In this document: positions 1-8,466 of the stretch, one piece after another | Layout: each line of letters opens with the position of its first letter | Position numbering within the stretch: position 1 is the first letter of the stretch | NCBI GenBank assembly: GCA_036732755.1 | Contig: DAINBU010000067.1 | Span: 1 to 26,982 of the forward strand | Reading direction: 5' to 3' | Length of the DNA stretch: 26,982 nt | From: DASRRB01 sp036732755 | GTDB lineage: Bacteria; Planctomycetota; B15-G4; SIAN01 | Notes under the pieces: generated by a model | Database searches by the model: none | The model's input: the letters and a program-made list of their open reading frames with translations, nothing else | What the model was told of the DNA's origin: nothing | Program-made: the position numbers and the translations under genes

Positions 1-329
1 GAACGAGGAGAGAGCCAGCGAGCGAAGGCCCGGAAGATCAGGTCGGAGGAGCCGGCGCCGTACGCGACACTCGACTCGGGGACGCCTCGCACGCGGGCGA
101 TCACCCGGCGCAGCCCCTCCGCGTGCACGGGCGGCGACGTGCGCGCGAGCCAGCCAGGGTCCTGTCCCAATGCGGCCAGCACGCGCGGCGACGGCGGGAA
201 CGGCGCGTCGAGGACGTCGGCGTTCACGATTGCGGCGCGCCGTGACAGGTCGTCGAACTCCTCGCCGATCGCCTCGAAGAACGCGCCGCCGTGGAAGCAC
301 GCCCCGTTCGCCTTCGCGCTCCCCGCCAT
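1..329 (-). CDS. HisC-like PLP-dependent aminotransferase, N-terminal fragment
   Basis: The gene runs off the left edge, leaving 109 residues from the start. Visible blocks are HGGAFF (13-18), NADVLDAPFPPSP (36-48) and GAGSSDLIF (91-99). The last is the phosphate-binding Gly/Ser block of class I/II PLP-fold aminotransferases of the histidinol-phosphate aminotransferase/CobD type. The PLP lysine lies outside the window, so activity cannot be judged. The ATG at 329 overlaps the stop of the upstream membrane-protein gene by one base (TGATG), which suggests translational coupling. The substrate is unknown: HisC, CobD-like threonine-phosphate decarboxylase and other amino-acid aminotransferases are all possible. 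The fold family is fairly secure and the specific function is not. Confidence 0.7.
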   Translation of the reverse strand, partial: MAGSAKANGACFHGGAFFEAIGEEFDDLSRRAAIVNADVLDAPFPPSPRVLAALGQDPGWLARTSPPVHAEGLRRVIARVRGVPESSVAYGAGSSDLIFRAFARWLSPR

Positions 330-673
330 CACCGCTTCCCCCCCGCTCCGCTCGCGACCGTCGCTCCGTTCGCCAGCGAAGCCCCGAAGAACTCGTTCAC
401 GAGCGTGAACGCGACCATCGTGGCGACGACGATGCCGAGGGTCGCGATCGCGCGCCAGCCGACGTCGTGGGGGACGTAGTTCCAGACCGACAGGATGCAG
501 AAGGTCCCGGCGCCGAAGATCGAGAGCGAGATCATCGCGAACGAGAAGGTCCGTACGCGACGCGGATCGAAGACGCCGACGCGGGGCCGCGGCTCGCGAG
601 GATTCGGGAGTCCCGAAGGACGCGCGCCGGCTCGCGACAGGGGCTCGGGAACATCGGGACGGTCGCCATTCAT
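329..673 (-). CDS. small two-helix membrane protein of unknown function
   Basis: This 114-residue protein has a basic, proline-rich N-terminal region (about 1-40) followed by two hydrophobic segments. The first, beginning TFSFAMISLS, covers roughly 41-66. The second, beginning WRAIATLGIV, covers roughly 70-95. A short Gly/Ala/Ser-rich tail follows. I do not recognise the family. A GTG at 697 would add eight residues, but the ATG at 673 has GAGGAG six bases upstream, so 673 is preferred. The stop overlaps the start of the aminotransferase gene by one base. The two helices would place it in the inner membrane. No catalytic motif is visible. Confidence 0.65.
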   Translation of the reverse strand: MNGDRPDVPEPLSRAGARPSGLPNPREPRPRVGVFDPRRVRTFSFAMISLSIFGAGTFCILSVWNYVPHDVGWRAIATLGIVVATMVAFTLVNEFFGASLANGATVASGAGGKR

Positions 674-819
674 CGCACGCTCCTCATGGATCGCCACGCC
701 TCGCCGGATCGGAAGAAATCGTCGTGAGCGAGCGAACGGACGATCGACTCACTCACGACGCGGATCCGGCGGGGCGGCGCGCGCTGGCACGTCGCGTTCC
801 GCGGCGCGCGCGCCCGGTT

Positions 820-837
820 CGCGAATGGCGATTCGCG
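820..837 (-). terminator. 7-bp hairpin downstream of the inositol-monophosphatase-like gene
   Basis: CGCGAAT and ATTCGCG form a perfect 7-bp stem around a GGCG loop. It starts about 15 bases after the stop of the minus-strand phosphatase gene. No T-run follows on that strand, so it is not a classical intrinsic terminator; it could be an attenuating or RNA-protecting stem. The rest of the 674-851 gap shows nothing else I can support. Confidence 0.3.
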
Positions 838-851
838 ATGGATTCCCCCGC

Positions 852-1646
852 CTACGCCGGCGACTTGAACCGCACCGCCTCCAGCACCACCTCGTGCAGC
901 GCCGTCCCGTTGCTCGCGAGCACGTCGCCGCGCCGCAGCATGTCGCCGCCGCCGGCCATGTCGGTGACGCGGCCGCCGGCCTCGGTGACGAGCAGCGCGC
1001 CCGCGGCGATGTCCCACGCATGGAGGTAGGGCTCCCAGTAGGCGTCGTAGTGGCCGGCGGCGACGCAGGCGAGGTCGAGCGCGGCGCTGCCGGTGCGGCG
1101 GATGTCGCGGCAGCGCAGGATCAGGTCGTCGAAGGCGCGGACGTTGTTCTCGACCACCTCGTTGCGCTGGTAGGCGAAGCCGGTGGCGAGGAGCGCCTCG
1201 CGCAGCCCGGCGTTCTTCGAGACGTGCAGGCGCTCGCCGTTGCGGGTCGCGCCGGCGCCGCGCTCGGCCTCGTAGGTCTCGCGCAGCGCGGCGGCGTGCA
1301 CCACGCCGGCCAGCAGCTCCTCGCCGCGCCGCACCGCGATCGAGACGCAGAAGATCGGCAGCCCGTGCGCGAAGTTCACGGTGCCGTCGAGCGGGTCGAC
1401 GATCCACTCGTGGACGCCGCTCGCCGCGCGCCCCCCCTCCTCCTCGGCGACGATGCGGTGGTCGGGGAAGCGGCGCGCGAGCTCGTCCACGATCCAGCGC
1501 TCGGCGGCGAGGTCGGCGTCGGTGACGGGGTTGCGCCGGCTCTTGAGCTTCACCTCCGACGGATCGAAGGTGCGCCAGTGCTTCAGGTGGATCTCGCCGG
1601 CACGCAGCGCGAGCTCGCGCGCCACCGCGATCAGCGACTCGGCCAT
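852..1646 (-). CDS. inositol monophosphatase family protein (SuhB-like)
   Basis: The predicted product is a 264-residue Mg2+-dependent, Li+-sensitive-type sugar phosphatase of the IMPase fold. The metal-binding signature is complete: EEE (68-70), DPLDGT (84-89) and WDIAAG (211-216), the last carrying the third metal-binding Asp. Length matches the family. The ATG at 1646 is preceded by GGAGAGG seven bases upstream. The gene follows dacB by 37 bases on the same strand, so it is probably in the same transcript. The family also includes 3'(2'),5'-bisphosphate nucleotidases, histidinol phosphatases and fructose-1,6-bisphosphatases. A histidinol-phosphatase role is worth considering because a HisC-like aminotransferase lies downstream, but the sequence alone cannot decide. 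Confidence 0.9.
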   Translation of the reverse strand: MAESLIAVARELALRAGEIHLKHWRTFDPSEVKLKSRRNPVTDADLAAERWIVDELARRFPDHRIVAEEEGGRAASGVHEWIVDPLDGTVNFAHGLPIFCVSIAVRRGEELLAGVVHAAALRETYEAERGAGATRNGERLHVSKNAGLREALLATGFAYQRNEVVENNVRAFDDLILRCRDIRRTGSAALDLACVAAGHYDAYWEPYLHAWDIAAGALLVTEAGGRVTDMAGGGDMLRRGDVLASNGTALHEVVLEAVRFKSPA

Positions 1647-1683
1647 CGCGCCGCCTCTCCGCGCGCCCCGCGTCCGCGGTCGC

Positions 1684-3327
1684 TCACTTCCCCTCGACGC
1701 GCGGCAGCGCGACGATCGCGCGGCAGAGGTCGTCCTGCACGCGCTTCATCTCGGCGTTGGCCCCCTTGAAGCCGTTGATCAGGATCGAGAAGGCGAAGAC
1801 CTCGCGGTCGGCGCCGCCGTCGGTGAAGGCGCGCTCGCTCGCGGCCGCCTTCGAAGCGCCCTTCTCGCCGCCCTTCTCTCCCGCGCCCTTGCCGCCGACC
1901 TTCTCCCCGCCGCCCGGCACGCCGCCGCCCGCCGCGCCGCCGATGTCGCCCGCCAGCGCGAAGCCCGAGAGCGCCGAGACCTGGTTGATGAAGCCGGTCT
2001 TGGCGCGCACCCGGTAGACCATCGCCGGATCGCTCATCCGCTTCTCGAGCGTCCCGTCGACGCCGCTGATCGGGAGGCAGCGCACGTAGTCGTCGCGCCA
2101 CGGCGCCGCATACGCCTTGACCAGCAGCGCGCCGAGGAACGCCGGCGTCACGCTGTCGAGGTGGGAGAGGCCGGAGCCGTCGACGACCTTCACGTTGGCG
2201 CCGTCGACGCCGAGCTCCTTGCAGAGCGCGGCCACCAGCTCGCCGCCGTGCTCGTCGGTGCCGACGCCGAAGCGCACGGCGGCGCAGCACTTGAGCAGGT
2301 GCTCGGCGATCGTGTTGTCGCTCTCCTTGCCGCAGCGCTGCAGCGCCGGGAGGAGCGGGCTGCGCCGCGTGAAGAGCGTGCGCGCCTTCGCGTCGGGCTG
2401 CTCGTCGGGCGCGGCGCGCCGGACGGCGCCCGCGACGATCACGCCGGCGCGCTCGAGCGCGGCGCGGTAGGCGTTGCCGAAGAAGAGCGGCGGGTCGGCG
2501 ACCGGCAGCTTCGCCGTCGCGACGCCGACCTCGTTGCCGACGCTGCCGCGGATGCGCAGCGTCCCCTGCGCGTCGGGCGGCACGATCCCGACCTGGAACT
2601 GCGAGCCGTTGGCCGGCGCGAGGTCGGTGAGCAGGCGCCAGCCGAAGACCGGCGGGCGCAACTCGGCGGTCGGCGACTGCCCCGCGTGCGTCGTGACGCG
2701 CACGTGCAGGCAGTTGCCGCCGAGCGAGAGCGCGGCGACCGGCGCGGCGTACTCTTCCTCGAGCTGGTTCTGCGGCCAGCCGTCCGGGATGAACTGGCGG
2801 TCGAAGAGGCGGTCGTCGACGACGAGGTCGCCCTTCACGTGGCGCACCCCCGCGAGCTGCGCCGCCTCGACGAACGGCACGAGCGGCGCGTTCTCGTCCT
2901 CGGTCTCGAAGAAGGCGGGCTGCAGCGTCGGGTCGCCGCCGCCGCGCACCCACAGGTCGCCCTCGAGCCGCCCCCCCTCGACGATCGGGCCGCCCGCGAC
3001 GAGCTGCGTCTGGAAGTTCCACTCGGGCCCGAGGATCTGCAGGCTCAGGTAGAGCGTGACGAGCTTCAGGTTCGAGGCGGGCGCGAAGGCGCGGTTCACG
3101 TTGCGCGAGCCGACGCGCGCGTCGCGCGTGAGCGAGCGCAGCTCGATCCCGACCGTGGCGCCGTCGAGCTCCTTGCGCGAGAGGATCTTGGCGACCGCCG
3201 CGTTGAACCGCTCCGTGCGCGGATCGTCGCCGCCCTTCGCGCGCGCCGCCGGCGCCGCGATCGCGAGCGCGAGCACGACGCCCGCGAACGAGGAGGCGAA
3301 CCGAACCGACCGTACGCGCTCGACCAC
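1684..3327 (-). CDS. dacB: D-alanyl-D-alanine carboxypeptidase/endopeptidase, PBP4 family (S13)
   Basis: This 547-residue exported peptidoglycan hydrolase would cleave D-Ala-D-Ala termini or cross-links in the periplasm. Residues 1-30 are a signal peptide ending APAARA. The three penicillin-binding motifs are present: SNLK (85-88, nucleophile and general base), SDN (336-338) and KTG (443-445). The large insertion between SxxK and SxN is typical of family S13. The start is GTG at 3327, with GGGAGG seven bases upstream; this choice gives a clean signal peptide. Between the post-KTG strand (about 460) and the final strand (about 508) lies a roughly 47-residue Gly/Lys/Glu/Ala-rich insert that the family does not normally have. 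The gene follows the M28 peptidase by 35 bases on the same strand. Confidence 0.92.
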   Translation of the reverse strand: MVERVRSVRFASSFAGVVLALAIAAPAARAKGGDDPRTERFNAAVAKILSRKELDGATVGIELRSLTRDARVGSRNVNRAFAPASNLKLVTLYLSLQILGPEWNFQTQLVAGGPIVEGGRLEGDLWVRGGGDPTLQPAFFETEDENAPLVPFVEAAQLAGVRHVKGDLVVDDRLFDRQFIPDGWPQNQLEEEYAAPVAALSLGGNCLHVRVTTHAGQSPTAELRPPVFGWRLLTDLAPANGSQFQVGIVPPDAQGTLRIRGSVGNEVGVATAKLPVADPPLFFGNAYRAALERAGVIVAGAVRRAAPDEQPDAKARTLFTRRSPLLPALQRCGKESDNTIAEHLLKCCAAVRFGVGTDEHGGELVAALCKELGVDGANVKVVDGSGLSHLDSVTPAFLGALLVKAYAAPWRDDYVRCLPISGVDGTLEKRMSDPAMVYRVRAKTGFINQVSALSGFALAGDIGGAAGGGVPGGGEKVGGKGAGEKGGEKGASKAAASERAFTDGGADREVFAFSILINGFKGANAEMKRVQDDLCRAIVALPRVEGK

Positions 3328-3362
3328 GCCCGTCCCTCCCGGAACCGCGGATTGCGATCGTA

Positions 3363-4958
3363 TCACCGGTTGATTCCCTCCTGCTTCGGTCGCTTCTCGA
3401 CCTCGCTCAGCAGGTGGACGAGGCCGGTGACGACGCGCGCCGTCTCCGCGATCTTGGGGAATACGATCTTGTCCATCGTGTCGGTCACGCGGTGGTAGTC
3501 CTCGTGCTCCTTCGGTTCCATGAAGAAGAGGACGGGGATGCCGAGGCGATAGAACTCGTACTGGTCGCTGCGCTCGAAGTACTGCATGCCGCCGTCGCCG
3601 ACGGCGAGCTTCGCGCGCGACAGCTTGAGCGCGCGCCGCGTGAGCTGGGCGAACTCGTCGGAGTACTTGAGGCCGGCGGCGTCGATGTCGTGCGGGCGGC
3701 CGCGCCCGACCATGTCCATATTCACCATCGCGACGATCTTGTCGGCCGGCATGAGCGGCTTCTTGCAGAACGCCGCGGCGCCGAGCAGCCCCTTCTCCTC
3801 GCCGGCGAAGTGGATCAGAAGGATCGAGCGCTTGAACTTCATCGCCGGGTCGCCGATCGCCTCCCCGATCGCGAGCAGGCAGCTCGTCCCCGAGCCGTTG
3901 TCGTCGGCGCCGCGGTAGATGCGGCCGTACTCGTCGACGCCGAGGTGGTCGTAGTGGGCCCCGACCACGATCCACTCGTCGGCGAACTTGGGATCGTCGC
4001 CGCGCTTGCAGGCCACCACGTCCTGGACCTTGGCCTGCAGCTCGCGGACCTCGACCTTCAGGCGAACGCGCACGCCGTCGACTTTCCGCGGGCCCGGCTT
4101 GAGAGACGCGTCGATCGCGCGCTGCCACTCGAGCAGCTTGCCCGCGCCGAAGAGCTTCTCCCCGATCGCGGCCGAGCAGTGGACGACCGGGATCTTCGGG
4201 CCGGGCCGGCCGCCCGGGTTGCGCTGCTCGCCGTAGCGCGGCAGCTCGCCGCGCAGCGCCCCGAGCTCCTTGTGGTTGTCCGGATCGGTGAAGACGAGGA
4301 CGGCCGCGGCCCCCTTCTCCTGCGCCGCCGCCCACTTGCGCGTGATCGCCCCCTCCTTCGTCCACGCCTTGCCGTCGAAGCGCGCGCCGTCCTTGTTCTC
4401 GCGCGGCTCGTGCAGGAGGACGGCGACGACCTTGTCCTTCACGTCGACGCCCTTGAAGTCGTCCCAGCTCTCCTCCGCGTCGGCGATGCCGTAGCCGGCG
4501 AAGACGACGTCGCCGTCGACCTTGCCGCTCGCGGAGTTGCGGACCGGGACGAAGTCGTCGCCCGGCAGGAAGACCTCGGGCTCGCCGGTGCGCACGATCG
4601 CGACGTAGTCGTCGTCGCTCCACGTCCGGGTCGGCACCTCGAAGTCGTAGAGGAAGCTGCCCCCCTCGCCGGCGCCGACGAGCCCGTACTTCGTGTGGTG
4701 CTCGACCAGATAGTCGCGCGCCTTCGTGAGCCCCTCCTGTCCCGTGTCGCGACCGGCGCACTCCTCCGACGTGAGGAACCCCACGTGCTTCTTCAGCGAC
4801 TCGACCTTGATCTGCTCGAGGCGCGCCTTGAGCGGCGCCGGCAGGACGTCCTCGCCCGCGCGCGCCAGTCCCGCGAGGCCCGCGGCGAGCGCGACCGCGA
4901 GCAGCAGCGGCGCGCCGCGCGCGAGCAGCGTCTTCAAGTTGCGGGGCGCGCCTCTCAC
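3363..4958 (-). CDS. exported M28-family zinc metallopeptidase with PA-type insertion
   Basis: The 531-residue product has an N-terminal signal peptide (about 1-34, ending LARAG), a protease-associated-type insert around residues 90-260, and a C-terminal M28 aminopeptidase domain. Co-catalytic zinc motifs are visible: AHYDH (H335, D337), GADDNGSG, the catalytic FAGEE, NMDMVGRG and a C-terminal EDYHRVTDT. It is probably a periplasmic or secreted aminopeptidase; the substrate is unknown. The start is GTG at 4958, overlapping the stop of the upstream hydrolase as GTGA, so the two genes are translationally coupled. It sits just before dacB, which would fit peptide turnover in the envelope, though that link is inference. 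Confidence 0.92.
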   Translation of the reverse strand: MRGAPRNLKTLLARGAPLLLAVALAAGLAGLARAGEDVLPAPLKARLEQIKVESLKKHVGFLTSEECAGRDTGQEGLTKARDYLVEHHTKYGLVGAGEGGSFLYDFEVPTRTWSDDDYVAIVRTGEPEVFLPGDDFVPVRNSASGKVDGDVVFAGYGIADAEESWDDFKGVDVKDKVVAVLLHEPRENKDGARFDGKAWTKEGAITRKWAAAQEKGAAAVLVFTDPDNHKELGALRGELPRYGEQRNPGGRPGPKIPVVHCSAAIGEKLFGAGKLLEWQRAIDASLKPGPRKVDGVRVRLKVEVRELQAKVQDVVACKRGDDPKFADEWIVVGAHYDHLGVDEYGRIYRGADDNGSGTSCLLAIGEAIGDPAMKFKRSILLIHFAGEEKGLLGAAAFCKKPLMPADKIVAMVNMDMVGRGRPHDIDAAGLKYSDEFAQLTRRALKLSRAKLAVGDGGMQYFERSDQYEFYRLGIPVLFFMEPKEHEDYHRVTDTMDKIVFPKIAETARVVTGLVHLLSEVEKRPKQEGINR

Positions 4959-5740
4959 AGCGGGATCCTCAAGCCGTCGTGGGCCAGCACGAGCGGCCCG
5001 GTCCAGTGCTCGCGCGCGACGGCGCGCAGGTCGCCGCGGTCGGTCTCGGGATAGAAGTGCGTGAGCACCAGCTCCTTGCACCCCGCCTGCGCGCCGATGC
5101 GCGCCGCGTGCGACGGGGTGAGGTGGCGCGCCGTGTCGCTCCCCTCCGGCAGCGCCGCTTCGAGCACGTAGACGTCGCTCCCCTTGCCGAGCTCGACCGG
5201 CGCGTCGCCGAGCCCCGTGTCGCCCGAGTAGGCGACGGTGCGCGCGTGGCCGCGCAGGCGGTAGCCGAGGCTGTGGCCGAGGTGGGGCATGCGCAGCGCG
5301 ACGCCTTCGAGCTTCTGGTGCTCGAGCGCGACCGCGAACGGCCCCGGCTCGAGCTCGACGAACGCGAGCCGCTCCGCCGTAAGCTCGACCCAGCTTCCGA
5401 AGAGCGCCTTCCCGCGGTGGACGAGGTCGGCGATGCCGGTCGGCCCGACCACGGTGAGCTTGCAGTGGGCGAGCGCCGGGTGGCGCAGCGCGAACAGCAA
5501 AGCAAAGACGTCGAGCACGTGGTCGACGTGGAAGTGGGTGACGAGGACGGCGCGCAGCGAGGCGACGAGCACGCCCATGCGGGCCGCGGCGCGCACGCTG
5601 CCCGGCCCCGGATCGACCAGCACGCCGCGCCCGTCCGCCATCCGCAACAGATGTCCCGGCGAGCCGCGCGTCGCCGTCGGCAGCGACGTGCCCGAGCCCA
5701 GCACGATCCACTCGACGGGGTGCGTCGCGCGTGGATCCAA
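4955..5740 (-). CDS. metallo-beta-lactamase-fold hydrolase, ribonuclease Z-like
   Basis: A 261-residue MBL-fold protein. The zinc motif HFHVDH (H69, H71, D73, H74), then SGDTG, then HLTPSHAA, and a late LTHFYPE follow the order seen in RNase Z/ElaC and related phosphodiesterases. The N-terminal VLGSGTSLPTATRGSPG strand-loop is also typical. The exosite arm of true tRNase Z is not evident, so I do not assign rnz. The only suitable start is TTG at 5740, with GGAG about ten bases upstream and seven bases after the galE stop. The 3' end is coupled to the M28 peptidase by a GTGA overlap. No signal peptide is seen, so it should be cytosolic. Confidence 0.87.
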   Translation of the reverse strand: MDPRATHPVEWIVLGSGTSLPTATRGSPGHLLRMADGRGVLVDPGPGSVRAAARMGVLVASLRAVLVTHFHVDHVLDVFALLFALRHPALAHCKLTVVGPTGIADLVHRGKALFGSWVELTAERLAFVELEPGPFAVALEHQKLEGVALRMPHLGHSLGYRLRGHARTVAYSGDTGLGDAPVELGKGSDVYVLEAALPEGSDTARHLTPSHAARIGAQAGCKELVLTHFYPETDRGDLRAVAREHWTGPLVLAHDGLRIPL

Positions 5741-5747
5741 GGGAACG

Positions 5748-6755
5748 TCACTCCGCTCGCGGCGCCTTCGCGTCGGCGTAGCCCTTGGGGTGGGCCGAGA
5801 GCCACTTCCAGGCGTGCGCCACCACGTCGGCGATGTTCGTCCACTTGGGCTCGAACGCGAGCACGCGTTTCGCCTTGTCGCCGCCGCAGATCAGGACGGG
5901 CGGATCGCCCGCGCGGCGCGCCTTCACGACGAATTCGATCTTCGCGCCGGTCACGGTACGCGCGGCCGCGATCACCTCGAGCACGCTGCTGCCGCGCTTC
6001 GTCCCGAGGTTGATCGCCTCGAAGAGGCCCGGCTTCATGACCGTGAGCGCCTTCTGGTGGGCGTTCGCGAGGTCCTCGACGTGGACGTAGTCGCGCACGC
6101 AGGTGCCGTCCGGCGTGGGATAGTCGTCGCCGTAGACCTCGAGCGGCCGCTGCCCGCCCGAGAGGACGCTGCGCAGGATGTTGGGGATCAGGTGGGTCTC
6201 GGGCTCGTGCCACTCGCCGAGGCGGCCCTGCGGGTCGGCGCCGGCCGCGTTGAAGTAGCGCAGCGCGACGGCGGCGAAGCCGTAGGCGCGGCAGTACATC
6301 TCGAGCTGCTCCTCGCAGAAGCGCTTGGTGATCCCGTAGGGGTTGATGGGCCGGCGCTCGAGCTCCTCGGTGATCGGCATCCTCTCGGGGACGCCGTACG
6401 TCGCGCAGGTCGACGAGAAGACGATCCGCTTCACTCCGGTCGCGCGCATCGCTTCCAATAGTTGGTGCATGCCGAGCGCGTTGTCGCGCACGTACTTGGC
6501 GGGGTCGTGCACCGACTCGCCGACGTAGCAGCGCGCGGCGAAGTGCATCACCGCGTCGACCTTCTGCTCCCGGATCGTCTTCTCGAGGAGCGGACGCTCG
6601 GAGAGGTCCCCTTGGATGACCGGGACGCCGGCGGCGACGGCGCCGCGGTGGCCCTCCTTCAGGTCGTCGAAGACGGCGACCGGCTGTCCCGCGGCGCGCA
6701 GCGCGAGCACGGCGTGGCTGCCGATGTAGCCGGCTCCGCCGGTGACCAGGATCAT
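5748..6755 (-). CDS. galE: UDP-glucose 4-epimerase
   Basis: The 335-residue product interconverts UDP-glucose and UDP-galactose (or the GlcNAc pair) using bound NAD. It is a short-chain dehydrogenase with the Rossmann motif GGAGYIG (6-12), the SST block near 114-116 and catalytic YxxxK (Y140, K144, in the context NPYGITK). The internal blocks ALRYFNAAGAD and TPDGTCVRDYVHV are GalE hallmarks. Length matches the family. The ATG at 6755 has GGAGAG about ten bases upstream. It is the first gene of the minus-strand run and would supply galactose nucleotide for surface glycans. It faces purC across a 77-base divergent gap. Confidence 0.95.
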   Translation of the reverse strand: MILVTGGAGYIGSHAVLALRAAGQPVAVFDDLKEGHRGAVAAGVPVIQGDLSERPLLEKTIREQKVDAVMHFAARCYVGESVHDPAKYVRDNALGMHQLLEAMRATGVKRIVFSSTCATYGVPERMPITEELERRPINPYGITKRFCEEQLEMYCRAYGFAAVALRYFNAAGADPQGRLGEWHEPETHLIPNILRSVLSGGQRPLEVYGDDYPTPDGTCVRDYVHVEDLANAHQKALTVMKPGLFEAINLGTKRGSSVLEVIAAARTVTGAKIEFVVKARRAGDPPVLICGGDKAKRVLAFEPKWTNIADVVAHAWKWLSAHPKGYADAKAPRAE

Positions 6756-6832
6756 GAGCGCGGGCTCTCCGTCGGATTCCGGCGCGGCATCCTACAATCC
6801 CGCCCCCCTCACCCTCGGAAGGAGAGTCCCGC
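6756..6832. promoter_or_regulatory. divergent galE/purC intergenic region
   Basis: This 77-base gap lies between divergently transcribed galE and purC, so both promoters should lie in or near it. On the plus strand TACAAT at 6793-6798 matches five of six bases of the sigma-70 -10 box, but no convincing -35 box lies 16-18 bases upstream. The purC site AAGGAGAG ends six bases before the ATG at 6833. The -10 call is tentative; the ribosome site is clear. Confidence 0.4.
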
Positions 6833-7756
6833 ATGGCCGCTCCGGCGCCCGCGCCGCTGCGCGAAGTCTCGATCCCCGGCGCGAGGCTCGTCCATCGCGG
6901 AAAGGTGCGCGACATCTTCGAGCTCGGGAGCCACCTGCTGCTCGTCGCGACCGACCGCGTTTCCGCCTTCGACGTGGTCCTCGACGACCTGCTGCCCGAC
7001 AAGGGCGAGGTGCTCAATCGCATCAGCGAGTTCTGGTTCAAGCGCTTCGAGGCGACGCGGAAGGGCTTCCGCCACCACCTGATCACGATCGACGTCCGCC
7101 AGATGCCGCCGCCGCTGCCGAAGCACCTCGAGCTGCAGGGCCGCTCGATGCTCGGCAGGAAGGTGAAGCCGGTGCTGGCCGAGTTCGTGGTGCGCGGCTA
7201 CCTCGCCGGCTCGGGCTGGAAGGACTACCAGCAGTCGGGCGCCGTCTGCGGGATCGAGCTCCCCGCCGGCCTGAAGGAGAGCAGCAAGCTCCCCGAGCCG
7301 CTCTTCACGCCGAGCACCAAGGCGCCCAAGGGCCAGCACGACGAGAACGTCGACTTCGAGCAGCTCGCGCGGATCGTCGGCGCCGACACGGCGAAGCAGG
7401 CGCGCGACCTCGTGGTCTCCATGTATGTGGAAGCGGCGCAGTTCGCCGAGTCGCGCGGGATCCTGCTCGCCGACACCAAGATCGAGCTCGGCGCCGACGC
7501 GGACGGGCTGCTCGTGATCGACGAGCTCTTCACGCCCGACAGCTCGCGCTTCTGGGACGCGCGCCGCTGGGAGCCGGGCCGCTCGCCGCCGAGCTACGAC
7601 AAGCAGATCATCCGTGATGCCCTGGTCGCGATGAACTTCAACAAGAAGCCGCCGGCGCCGCGCCTCGAGAAGCAGACGCTCGACCGGGCGGCGGCCGCCT
7701 ACCGCGAGATCTTCGAGCGGCTCACCGGGACGCCGTTCGTTCGGATGGCCGGCTGA
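6833..7756 (+). CDS. purC: phosphoribosylaminoimidazole-succinocarboxamide (SAICAR) synthase
   Basis: The 307-residue product joins CAIR and aspartate with ATP to give SAICAR in de novo purine synthesis. Family blocks are GKVRDIF near the N-terminus, ATDRVSAFDV, EFVVRGYLAGSGWKDY, LADTKIELG and DELFTPDSSRFW. The length and these blocks match the longer bacterial/eukaryote-like PurC form. The ATG at 6833 follows a strong AAGGAGAG site. purE follows 38 bases later on the same strand, so the two purine steps are probably co-transcribed. It is cytosolic with no oddities. Confidence 0.97.
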   Translation: MAAPAPAPLREVSIPGARLVHRGKVRDIFELGSHLLLVATDRVSAFDVVLDDLLPDKGEVLNRISEFWFKRFEATRKGFRHHLITIDVRQMPPPLPKHLELQGRSMLGRKVKPVLAEFVVRGYLAGSGWKDYQQSGAVCGIELPAGLKESSKLPEPLFTPSTKAPKGQHDENVDFEQLARIVGADTAKQARDLVVSMYVEAAQFAESRGILLADTKIELGADADGLLVIDELFTPDSSRFWDARRWEPGRSPPSYDKQIIRDALVAMNFNKKPPAPRLEKQTLDRAAAAYREIFERLTGTPFVRMAG

Positions 7757-7794
7757 GCCCAGCCTCTTCGGACCCGTTCGGGAGCGAGCAGACG

Positions 7795-8307
7795 ATGGCG
7801 AGCGCGAAGGTCGGGATCGTGATGGGTTCGGCGTCGGACCTGCCCAAGCTCGAGAAGGCGATCGACGTCCTGAAGGGGCTCGGCATCTCGTGCGAGGTGC
7901 GCGTGATGTCGGCGCACCGCACGCCCGAGGACGTCGGCGCGTGGGCCGGCGGCGCGAGCGGGCGCGGCATGAAGGTGATCATCGCGGCGGCCGGCGGCGC
8001 GGCGCACCTCGCCGGCGCCGTCGCGGCGCGCACGCTCCTGCCGGTGATCGGGATCCCGATCGCGACCGAGCCGTTCCAGGGGCTCGACGCGCTGCTCGCG
8101 ACGGTGCAGATGCCGCCGGGCGTGCCGGTCGCGACGGTCGCGGCCGGCGCTTGGGGCGCCGAGAACGCGGCGCTGCTCGCGGCGCAGATCCTCGCCGTCG
8201 GCGACCCCGAGCTGCGCGCCCGCCTCGAGAGCGACCGGGCGACCCGCGCCGAGAAGGCGCGCGCCGCCGACCGCTCGCTCCAGGCGGGACGGCCCGACGG
8301 GAAATAA
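7795..8307 (+). CDS. purE: N5-carboxyaminoimidazole ribonucleotide mutase
   Basis: A 170-residue class I PurE that converts N5-CAIR to CAIR, the substrate of the adjacent PurC. Motifs are GIVMGSASDLP near the N-terminus, MSAHRTPE (the His-containing catalytic loop), AAGGAAHLAG, and LLATVQMPPGVPVATVA. The C-terminal extension is Ala/Arg/Glu-rich and probably helical. The ATG at 7795 has GGGAG about ten bases upstream. No purK partner is visible in the window, so the ATP-dependent carboxylation step must be encoded elsewhere. Confidence 0.96.
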   Translation: MASAKVGIVMGSASDLPKLEKAIDVLKGLGISCEVRVMSAHRTPEDVGAWAGGASGRGMKVIIAAAGGAAHLAGAVAARTLLPVIGIPIATEPFQGLDALLATVQMPPGVPVATVAAGAWGAENAALLAAQILAVGDPELRARLESDRATRAEKARAADRSLQAGRPDGK

Positions 8308-8466
8308 TGGCGGTGAAACGGCTTCCCCTCGCGGCTGCCGCGGCGAACGCCCGCTACAGGACGGCCCTGCGCGGTTCGAAGAGCCGACTCACGATCGGGA
8401 GAAGTGCCGTCCGCAGTGGCCAGGCCGGGCCGAGTCGATAGGCTCGCGCCGTCGGGGAACGGATCG
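8308..8466. other. purE-mtnA intergenic stretch, 159 bases
   Basis: I find no gene, convincing terminator or promoter box here. A GTG at 8404, with GGGAG only two bases upstream, is an in-frame upstream alternative for mtnA, but the extra 21 residues do not resemble the family and the spacing is poor. Confidence 0.5.

Noticed and set aside
1381..3498. 705-codon plus-strand open frame opposite dacB
   Set aside because: It is antisense to a gene with complete PBP4 motifs, is dominated by Arg/Ala/Val/Asp repeats typical of GC-rich shadow frames, and shows no domain.
8404..8466. upstream GTG start for mtnA
   Set aside because: The added residues do not match the family opening and the ribosome site is too close to the codon.
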